A stretch of 11,078 bases of DNA from Planctomycetota bacterium (GTDB lineage: Bacteria; Planctomycetota; Planctomycetia; Pirellulales; Lacipirellulaceae). The notes beneath the pieces are model-generated. The model was not told where the DNA came from. It ran no database searches and saw only the letters and a program-made list of their open reading frames with translations. Position 1 is the first letter of the stretch; each line of letters starts with the position of its first letter. Shown piece after piece: positions 5,348 through 11,078 of this stretch. The position numbers and the translations under genes are program-made. The stretch is taken from positions 1 to 11,078 of the forward strand of contig JAADIN010000096.1 of assembly GCA_013151315.1 (NCBI GenBank). The letters are read 5' to 3'.

Positions 5348-6877
5348 TCAAAAGCCTTGCCAGCCGCAATACTCTAGCCAATGGTAGAGCCACGGATGAG
5401 TCCACGGGTTCCACGTCGGATAGCTGGCCGAGAATGTGGAAAACACCAATAATGCCAAAGCAATCGCTTGCCGGTTTCGTGATTGGCCAAACCAATCGGC
5501 TGCCGGGATCATCGCAGTAAGCCATAGGGGGGCAAACCAAAACATCCAACGGAAACCGCTTGTCATTCCCCCGTAATTGCGGTCTGCCTGCGGACGAAAG
5601 CCGATATAGAAAACCAAGCAAACCATCGAGAGCATCGCAATGCCCAGGGCCAACTGACGCTGCTGGACATTTCCTTTGAGCATCCACATCGAGAGCCCGA
5701 CAACACTGAGCAGCCAAATCGGAGTTAGTGAAAAGACCCCGTGATGACCCACAAGAACATGCAGAGCGTAAATCGCCTTGGTCGGTTCCCCCCGATCGAT
5801 GCCCTGCCGGTTCAGCCAATAGCTTTCTCGCTCCTTCCCCTCGATTGTGTAGGTATACTCGTACCAATTCTCTTCGGGATCCACTGAGCTTCGGTGCATG
5901 TAGGGCGGCGTAAGACACGCATGGGCGGCGTAATTCGTTGCGAAAAAGGCAACCACTATCATTGCGACTGCGGGCAAGAATCCAACGAACCAGGCTCGCC
6001 GATTGCATAGCAAAAGGGCGAATGCAATCATTACCAAAAACGCCAACGCGGGCAATTCATTCGCAGCCGTGAAGGCTGCTGCGATTCCTGCGAAAGCGTA
6101 GTAGCGTAGCCGTTGCTCGTCGTCGCACCAAATTCGCACGAAGCAGTACAGAGCCACTGCCGCACTCACTGCTGCCACAAGATGATTGTTCAGCACGACC
6201 GAGAACGGGACGAGCAGCGTTCCCATCGTGGCCGAGGCAACGACAAACATCCGTCCCCAGTCGGTCGTGCCAAACCGTTCGGCTAGTTTTGCCACTAGCA
6301 CAAACATGAGTATCAAAGGAAAAATGTTGACCGTCACCAAGATCATTCGGCCCAAGAAGTAAGGATGGGTTTCGAGTGTCATGCCGGTCACCTTCGAGAG
6401 GAGCCAAGTCTCGCCGGCTAGCAGCGTAACCAACAGGGGCGGCTTGCTTGAGTAGAGATGGAGTTTGCCATCGCGACCTCGATGCTGCACCATGTCGATC
6501 GTGTCCCACCTCGTTCGATCAAGGACGCCGTCGATTTGAAACGTGCCCTGCTCGACCAACGCGCGCACCGCCAACCAACGACTCCGGTCGTTCGCACTGA
6601 GAAACGGCCGTTGCATCTGTCGCGTTCGGGCGATTCGCTGCTTCTTGTCGGCAAGGAGTTTTTGAAATTCTTCTTCGGAAATCTCCCCCGAAAGGAGTTT
6701 TTTCTTGAGACTCTCCTCAGCCTGTTTTTGGTCTCGGCTCGTAAGATGTTTTTCTAAATCAACTCGATTGACCGCGTTTACGGCCAGGAGCCGTCCCGCC
6801 ATGTTTCCTACGGCGATCGCAATCAAGAGGGCATAGATACCCCAACGCAACTGCGACTCCCTGGGGGTGAGTGTCAT
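5348..6877 (-). CDS. Polytopic membrane protein, probable GT-C (ArnT/PMT-like) glycosyltransferase
   Basis: The 509-residue protein has about ten predicted membrane segments: one at about 12-33, then several between 145 and 320, and more between 375 and 485. After TM1, residues 96-116 (NDRSRWLAVRALVEQGTFQI) and SSKPPLL at 143-149 resemble the first periplasmic loop of ArnT/PMT-type GT-C enzymes. There an acidic residue and a KPPL motif mark the active side; here D97 is the candidate acid. GT-C enzymes move a sugar from a polyprenyl-phosphate carrier to an acceptor outside the membrane. A charged, probably helical insert (about 40-90) lies between TM1 and this motif, which is unusual. The start overlaps the stop of the upstream GT2 gene by 4 nt (ATGA), with GAGGG upstream. 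The assignment is motif-based; it could be only a distant relative or another conserved planctomycete membrane protein. Confidence 0.8.
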   Translation of the reverse strand: MTLTPRESQLRWGIYALLIAIAVGNMAGRLLAVNAVNRVDLEKHLTSRDQKQAEESLKKKLLSGEISEEEFQKLLADKKQRIARTRQMQRPFLSANDRSRWLAVRALVEQGTFQIDGVLDRTRWDTIDMVQHRGRDGKLHLYSSKPPLLVTLLAGETWLLSKVTGMTLETHPYFLGRMILVTVNIFPLILMFVLVAKLAERFGTTDWGRMFVVASATMGTLLVPFSVVLNNHLVAAVSAAVALYCFVRIWCDDEQRLRYYAFAGIAAAFTAANELPALAFLVMIAFALLLCNRRAWFVGFLPAVAMIVVAFFATNYAAHACLTPPYMHRSSVDPEENWYEYTYTIEGKERESYWLNRQGIDRGEPTKAIYALHVLVGHHGVFSLTPIWLLSVVGLSMWMLKGNVQQRQLALGIAMLSMVCLVFYIGFRPQADRNYGGMTSGFRWMFWFAPLWLTAMIPAADWFGQSRNRQAIALALLVFSTFSASYPTWNPWTHPWLYHWLEYCGWQGF

Positions 6878-7872
6878 GCTCGTTCGCCCTCGGGGCTTGC
6901 GGCTCGGTCGGGGTTCGCCACTTGCTTGGGGTTTGTATGTTCAGAAATCGAATAGGCGTCGCTATCGCGGGTCAAGAGCCCCGAAATCAGCTCGGCAACA
7001 AACCCGAGCGCCAGCAGTTGCGTACCGATCAGTAGCAGCACGAGCGAGTAGTAGAGTGCCGCCGTTTGGTGCAGGTGTACTGGATCACCTCCCGGCAATC
7101 GAGAGACGCACCACACGAGCGCCAAATAGCCCATCCCAAAAATCCCTAGCCCGAGCGAAAACAGAGCTCCCATCCCTAACCAATGCTGCGGTCGTTGGCC
7201 AAAGCGAGTGATAAATCGCACGGTCAACAAATCAAGCAGCCCTTTAGGAATTCGCGTCAGCCCATATTTTGATTCCCCATGCTCGCGCCGCCGATGCTGG
7301 ACCACGACTTCCCCAACACGAAACCCCCGGGCGGCGGCCAATACGGGTACAAACCGGTGCAGCTCGCCATACATTCGCACTTCATGAACCACCTCGCGCC
7401 GAAAACATTTGAGCCCGCAGTTATGGTCATGCAACTGCACGCCAGTTAGCCAACTCACCAGCTTATTAAAAACTCGCGAGGGCCACACTTTGTGCCAAGG
7501 ATCGTATCGCTGACGTTTCCAGCCACTGACGACATCCAATCCTTCGTCCAGCTTGGCCAGCAACTGGGGAATCTCCGCCGGATCGTCCTGCAGATCGGCA
7601 TCCATGGTGACAATCACTTCGCCCTGGGCCGCGTCAAAACCGGCGCTCAGCGATGCCGCTTTGCCAAAATTCCTCCGAAATCGAATTCCCAGTACCCGCT
7701 TGTCGCGTTCCGACAGTCGCTCGATCACCTCCCAAGTGCCATCCGTCGAACCATCATCCACCAGGATGATTTGCAAATCGTACCCCTGCTCCGAAGCAAC
7801 CGCATCGAGCTCACGGTAAAGCTGCTCCAGGCTCGGAGATTCGTTTAACGCGGGGACAATAACGCTAATCAT
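6874..7872 (-). CDS. GT2 polyprenyl-phosphate glycosyltransferase (GtrB/ArnC/DPM1-like)
   Basis: The 332-residue enzyme should transfer a sugar from a nucleotide donor to undecaprenyl phosphate at the inner membrane. The N-terminal GT-A domain starts MISVIVPALNES and contains DDGSTDGT (39-46), the metal-binding DAD at 91-93 within DADLQDD, HNCGLKCFR (150-158) and HRRREHGESKYG (193-204). The last two are hallmarks of this GT2 subgroup. Two C-terminal membrane segments lie at about 232-255 and 272-300, followed by a polar tail. I start at ATG 7872 because the family begins at this point; a TTG at 7914 would add 14 untypical residues. No clear ribosome site is seen. Its stop overlaps the start of the GT-C-like gene, so the two probably act in sequence: this enzyme makes the lipid-linked sugar and the partner uses it. 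Confidence 0.93.
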   Translation of the reverse strand: MISVIVPALNESPSLEQLYRELDAVASEQGYDLQIILVDDGSTDGTWEVIERLSERDKRVLGIRFRRNFGKAASLSAGFDAAQGEVIVTMDADLQDDPAEIPQLLAKLDEGLDVVSGWKRQRYDPWHKVWPSRVFNKLVSWLTGVQLHDHNCGLKCFRREVVHEVRMYGELHRFVPVLAAARGFRVGEVVVQHRRREHGESKYGLTRIPKGLLDLLTVRFITRFGQRPQHWLGMGALFSLGLGIFGMGYLALVWCVSRLPGGDPVHLHQTAALYYSLVLLLIGTQLLALGFVAELISGLLTRDSDAYSISEHTNPKQVANPDRAASPEGERA

Positions 7873-7943
7873 AATTTTGCACGTGAGGTGGGGGCCGTGG
7901 CGGGAGTGGAGCAAGTCGAGAAAACAAGACTCGCCAACTCTCT

Positions 7944-7972
7944 AGAATACCAGAAAAAGCGAGCCAAGCCAA
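7944..7972 (-). promoter_or_regulatory. Predicted sigma70-type promoter for the two-gene glycosyltransferase operon
   Basis: On the minus strand TTGGCT (7972-7967), a 17-nt spacer and TATTCT (7949-7944) fit a promoter, with TGG before the -10 as an extended -10. The start would fall near 7937, giving a leader of about 65 nt to ATG 7872. It lies in the 203-nt divergent gap shared with the AI-2E family gene. Confidence 0.5.
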
Positions 7973-8075
7973 AACCAGTAAGACCTGTAAATTCTGTCTT
8001 CTTGGCAAATCAATTGCCCCTTACAATGCAGAAGGACATCAAATACCCCCCCATCAAGCTTCCTAGGAATCTCCC

Positions 8076-9347
8076 ATGCCTCGCGTTGTCTCGTTCATCG
8101 TCTTGTTGGCGATCATTTTGCTGATCGGCTCGATGTTCTTTCAGGTCATGGTGCAGTTTATTGTGCCCCTGTTTCTGGCTGCCGTGCTCGTGGTGATTTT
8201 CAAGCCTCTGCATCGTTGGATGCTCAAGAAATGTGGCGATCGACCCAGAGTTTCTGCCGCGCTGACCACACTTGCGATCGTGCTGATCGTGCTGCTGCCG
8301 ATCACGGGCATGTTGATCCGTGCCGTCACCGAAGGCGTTGATCTCTATGGGCTCTATGCTAGCTCCAATGTCGAATCGGAGATCGTCGACCCACTCCTCG
8401 ACCCAAGTTCAGAGTCTCCTTCTGTTGAACCAACCGAACACCCGAGTGCCGCCCACCAGGTCATCGAAAAGGCAGCCACCTCGACGAACAAGCTATTCGA
8501 GAAATTCGACCTGCCAACGATCGACCCGGCCAGCCTTCAATCGACAGTCAACGACTACGTCCACCAACTCGCAGCCCCCTTGGCCGTTGGCAGTGTCAAA
8601 ATGTTGGTGGGTACGCTTTTTGGTTTAGCGATCATGGTACTGACGTTGTACTACTTTTTTGCTGACGGGCCAAATATGGTGGCTGCGTTGATGAAACTCT
8701 CGCCGCTGGACGACAACTACGAACAGGAGTTGCTCGACAAATTTGGCGATGTCAGCCGAGCGGTCGTGGTCGCGGTCTTGCTTTCTGCAATCATCCAAGG
8801 CTTGCTGGCAGGCGTCGGTTACTACTTCGCCGGTGTCGAAGCCGTGTTTTTCTTAACCGCTGCGACGGCATTCCTCGCCATGGTCCCTTTTGTCGGCGCG
8901 GCAGCAGTCTGGATTCCCGTCTGCGTCGTTTTGTATTTTTACACCGGCAACGTGGTCGATGGCGTTGCTGAATTTCCTGACGGCAGGCCCACAGCGGCGA
9001 TCGTCCTCGCCATTTTCTGCGGCACGGTGGTTTCAATGAGCGACAACATCGTCAAGCCGTTGGTGCTGCATGGCCAATCCAATCTCCATCCACTGCTAGC
9101 ACTTCTGAGCGTGATCGGCGGCATCCAGACGCTCGGGCCCATCGGAATTTTAGTTGGCCCGATGCTCGTCGCCTTTCTCCAAGCACTATTAAACATGCTC
9201 AACAAAGAGCTCCACCTGCTCGGACAAGAGGCGGACGAAAAAGGTACGCCGGTTGTCTTTGCGACGGGAGCGCCTGACGAAACTCCCAAGCTGCAATCGC
9301 CACAAACGACCGCAAAGAAATCTCGACGCAGCAAAAAGAAACGCTAG
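8076..9347 (+). CDS. AI-2E family transporter (PF01594, former UPF0118)
   Basis: The 423-residue membrane protein has the family layout: hydrophobic segments near 5-44 and 62-84, a soluble middle part (about 90-170), then membrane segments from about 172 to 378. Conserved family features include LLAGVGYYFAGVEAVFFLTA, PFVGAAAVWIP, the SMSDNIVKPLVL loop followed by HPLLALLSVIGGIQTLGPIG, and ILVGPM. Members export small molecules (TqsA in E. coli) or act as Na+/H+ exchangers, so the substrate cannot be read from sequence. The C-terminal 40 residues form a polar tail ending in KKSRRSKKKR, probably cytoplasmic. The part at about 105-130 is Ser/Pro/Glu-rich and looks like a lineage-specific insert. 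ATG 8076 has AGGA 9 nt upstream. It is divergent from the glycosyltransferase pair, and no functional link is evident. Confidence 0.93.
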   Translation: MPRVVSFIVLLAIILLIGSMFFQVMVQFIVPLFLAAVLVVIFKPLHRWMLKKCGDRPRVSAALTTLAIVLIVLLPITGMLIRAVTEGVDLYGLYASSNVESEIVDPLLDPSSESPSVEPTEHPSAAHQVIEKAATSTNKLFEKFDLPTIDPASLQSTVNDYVHQLAAPLAVGSVKMLVGTLFGLAIMVLTLYYFFADGPNMVAALMKLSPLDDNYEQELLDKFGDVSRAVVVAVLLSAIIQGLLAGVGYYFAGVEAVFFLTAATAFLAMVPFVGAAAVWIPVCVVLYFYTGNVVDGVAEFPDGRPTAAIVLAIFCGTVVSMSDNIVKPLVLHGQSNLHPLLALLSVIGGIQTLGPIGILVGPMLVAFLQALLNMLNKELHLLGQEADEKGTPVVFATGAPDETPKLQSPQTTAKKSRRSKKKR

Positions 9348-9363
9348 CTAGCATCTCCTGTCG

Positions 9364-9508
9364 AGTGCTTTGTCACCGCCTAATTTTGGGGTGAGCCGCA
9401 ACGCGCTAGCGTCGGGTCTGCGGGGCGTAGCGTGTTGCCTCGGCGACCCGACGCTAGCGCGTTGCGGCTCACACCAATAACCCCAATTCTTAACAGGGAC
9501 AAAGCACT
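9364..9508. repeat. Large complex palindrome (28-bp perfect stem inside an 11-bp outer inverted repeat)
   Basis: The inner arms, 9391-9418 and 9445-9472, are perfect reverse complements over 28 bp with a 26-nt loop. Each arm contains GCGCTAGCG. The outer arms AGTGCTTTGTC (9364-9374) and GACAAAGCACT (9498-9508) are also perfect, and between them TTGGGG (9386-9391) pairs with CCCCAA (9481-9486) with bulges. The whole is an imperfect inverted duplication of about 55-60 nt per side. No T-run follows either arm, so a simple terminator is unlikely. It has the look of a dispersed palindromic (REP- or MITE-like) element, but no transposase is present in the window. Confidence 0.85.
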
Positions 9509-9582
9509 AGGCCTTTGCAGCCAATTGGGATAGAATCGCAGTCCGAAAAGGATTCGGCAGTTCGCTACGAAAGGATTCAGTT

Positions 9583-11078
9583 ATGCAATCAGCTATGCTC
9601 TTCTTATTGACTTCGAGCATGGGCGTCTTGTTCGGTTGGCAACCGATGCCCGATGGCAGCCCCCGTTACGAATACGTGGTGCAGCTCGACCCCGACTTGC
9701 TTGCAACGCTTGAAGCAGGAGGGTCGATCCCCATCTCGAGCGACATTCCTGAAGACATTCAGCCCATTGGCCGAATCCGTATCGTCATTGGAAGCGAGCC
9801 CCTGCCGCGCACTCGACTCACAACCGCCTTGAAGCCGGTCAAGAAAAGTCGAGAAGGCCTTGTGGAAACCCAGCATCGGGTTGCGCCCGTTGAATCAACG
9901 GCTTCGGGTAGGTACAGCAACGGGTCACCGCAAACCATCTTACCCCCGAGCGACGCCAATTCCTCAGCAATCTCGAACCCTTCAGCAATCCTGCCGCCTC
10001 GGGAAACGCAAGGCCTTGCTGGCTCATTGCAGGGCACAACTCAATCGCTGGGCAATCAATTGCGCAATGTCGGCGAATCGGTTCGCACCGATGCCCAGCA
10101 AATGTTTGGCCAAGCTGGCAACAACGCGGTTTCTGGCGTTGTCGGCCAAATCGGCAAAACCGTCGATCAGTTGCAGGGAGGATTCCAACAAGGTGCAGAA
10201 CCTTTTCGACAAGCTGCCCAACAAACGGGCCAACACTTGCGCAATGCCGCAGAGAGCATCGGCCAGCAAACGCGTGAAGCGGTCAATCAATTCGGCCGTC
10301 CGCTTCGCGAGCAGTCGATACTGAGTACCAGGGAAGACCATTCGCAGACTATTCTGCCGCCTAGCTCGGCACCTCCCCAGCAGCAGTTTGCAGGGAACCA
10401 ATCCAACTCCCGCGGACAACAACCGAGTCAGCCTGTTTCGTCTCGTCACGATCCTAGGGAAGCATCGCCCTGGAATAATTCTGCGCCCCCCACTTCAGGT
10501 AACATGGCCTCGGGAAACATTGCCCCAGGAAGCATTCCTCCACCGACGTTTAACAGTGCTCCCTCTGCTCAAATGACGACTAACCCTAAAGGGTTCAGCG
10601 CCCCCTGGCCCTCGCTACCCCAAAACGACCATCGAAACCAAGCATCCCAGCCGCATCAGCAGTCGCCCCAGCCGCAAATTTTGCCCAACAAGATTCCTAA
10701 CGATCGCTTCGACCTTGCCAATCATCCAACTGCCAACCAGCCAGCAACCGCCGGCGATGCCCGTGGGCGATACCAACCGAACGACAAGTGGGCCGGCGGT
10801 CCAAATTTTCCCGCCGATGATCGCCATTCCCACGCTTCCTCCGCCCCAGAAATCCGACGCAACATGCTTGATAAGCCTGCCGATACCGCATTACGAACCT
10901 CCAGCGAACAACCCTCGTTACCTGCTTTGGGCCCCCAGTTTTCGCAATCCTCCGAGAGACGGTTCCCCGCGACACCGGTGCAAGCCGGCAATTTCGGAAG
11001 GGACAACACTAGCCGCAGAGCGATCGGCAACGCGCCCTCCCGAAGCGAAGACCCTACCCGAGCCACTTTCCCGCTCAT
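9583..11078 (+). CDS. Hypothetical secreted or anchored protein with amphipathic-helix segment and disordered tail, C-terminus beyond window
   Basis: From ATG 9583 the frame is open for 498 codons to the right edge. AAGGA lies 7 nt upstream of the start. The N-terminus MQSAMLFLLTSSMGVLFGWQ is a short hydrophobic signal-like segment. A compact region follows at about 20-78 (YEYVVQLDPDLLATLEAGGS, then IPISSDIPEDIQPIGRIRIV), which I recall from hypothetical planctomycete proteins; this is recollection only. Residues 143-245 are Gln/Ala/Gly/Asn-rich with repeating hydrophobic spacing (SLGNQLRNVGESVRTDAQQM, HLRNAAESIGQQTREAVNQF), like apolipoprotein or LEA-type amphipathic helices. The remainder is Pro/Gln/Asn/Ser-rich and probably disordered. 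The phrase QTILPPS occurs at 117-123 and 255-261, with SAILPPR at 134-140 and QILPN at 365-369. No known enzyme motif is seen. Function unknown. Confidence 0.82.
   Translation, partial: MQSAMLFLLTSSMGVLFGWQPMPDGSPRYEYVVQLDPDLLATLEAGGSIPISSDIPEDIQPIGRIRIVIGSEPLPRTRLTTALKPVKKSREGLVETQHRVAPVESTASGRYSNGSPQTILPPSDANSSAISNPSAILPPRETQGLAGSLQGTTQSLGNQLRNVGESVRTDAQQMFGQAGNNAVSGVVGQIGKTVDQLQGGFQQGAEPFRQAAQQTGQHLRNAAESIGQQTREAVNQFGRPLREQSILSTREDHSQTILPPSSAPPQQQFAGNQSNSRGQQPSQPVSSRHDPREASPWNNSAPPTSGNMASGNIAPGSIPPPTFNSAPSAQMTTNPKGFSAPWPSLPQNDHRNQASQPHQQSPQPQILPNKIPNDRFDLANHPTANQPATAGDARGRYQPNDKWAGGPNFPADDRHSHASSAPEIRRNMLDKPADTALRTSSEQPSLPALGPQFSQSSERRFPATPVQAGNFGRDNTSRRAIGNAPSRSEDPTRATFPL

Noticed and set aside
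5298..6008. Minus-strand frame of 236 residues inside the GT-C-like gene
   Set aside because: It overlaps a clear membrane-protein frame on the same strand and has no coherent hydrophobic pattern or motif.
6874..7914. Longer GT2 frame from a TTG at 7914
   Set aside because: The extra 14 residues are not typical, and the family normally begins at MISVIVPALNE.
8001..8027. Possible plus-strand promoter TTGGCA...TACAAT for the AI-2E family gene
   Set aside because: The spacer is only 14 nt, so the match is not convincing.
9364..9508. Intrinsic terminator after the AI-2E family gene
   Set aside because: The stem is far too long and no T-run follows; listed as a repeat instead.
10024..11078. Several minus-strand frames up to 141 residues on the right
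   Set aside because: They are antisense to a 498-codon plus-strand frame with a ribosome site and coherent composition.

Overview
The window looks like chromosomal DNA from a planctomycete, probably of the Pirellulales. This rests on moderately GC-rich coding, frequent weak or absent Shine-Dalgarno sites, many palindromic dispersed-looking repeats between genes, and a right-hand gene whose N-terminal domain I recall only from this group. The taxonomic call is an inference from the sequence style, not a search result. I see no rRNA, tRNA, CRISPR array, transposase or phage gene.

Left block (about 1-5180, all on the minus strand, read from right to left). A candidate sigma70-type promoter (5149-5176) is followed by two perfect 15-bp direct repeats. 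Next comes a cysteine-rich secreted protein (5079-4621), then a periplasmic protein with two heavy-metal-associated (HMA) domains (4450-3749). This overlaps by 4 nt a lipoprotein with a four-cysteine cluster (3752-3210). The block ends with a MacB/DevC-type ABC exporter: FtsX-like permease (3067-1898), membrane-fusion adaptor (1812-244) and the first 42 codons of the ATPase (128-1), which runs off the left edge. Together they look like an envelope metal-handling or metal-export locus, but the metal and the link to the exporter are inferred. Three junctions after the metal genes carry inverted-repeat elements (3120-3207, 1843-1887, 149-255).

Middle block (5348-7972, minus strand). A GT2 polyprenyl-phosphate sugar synthase (7872-6874) overlaps by 4 nt a polytopic membrane protein (6877-5348) with a GT-C/ArnT-like KPPL motif. 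The pair fits a lipid-linked sugar donor enzyme and the membrane transferase that uses it. A good promoter candidate lies at 7944-7972.

Right block (8076-11078, plus strand). An AI-2E family transporter (8076-9347) is followed by a large complex palindrome (9364-9508). Then a gene begins at 9583 and is open through the right edge. It encodes a secreted or anchored protein with a small conserved N-terminal domain, a long amphipathic-helix-like segment, and a long Pro/Gln/Asn/Ser-rich disordered tail.
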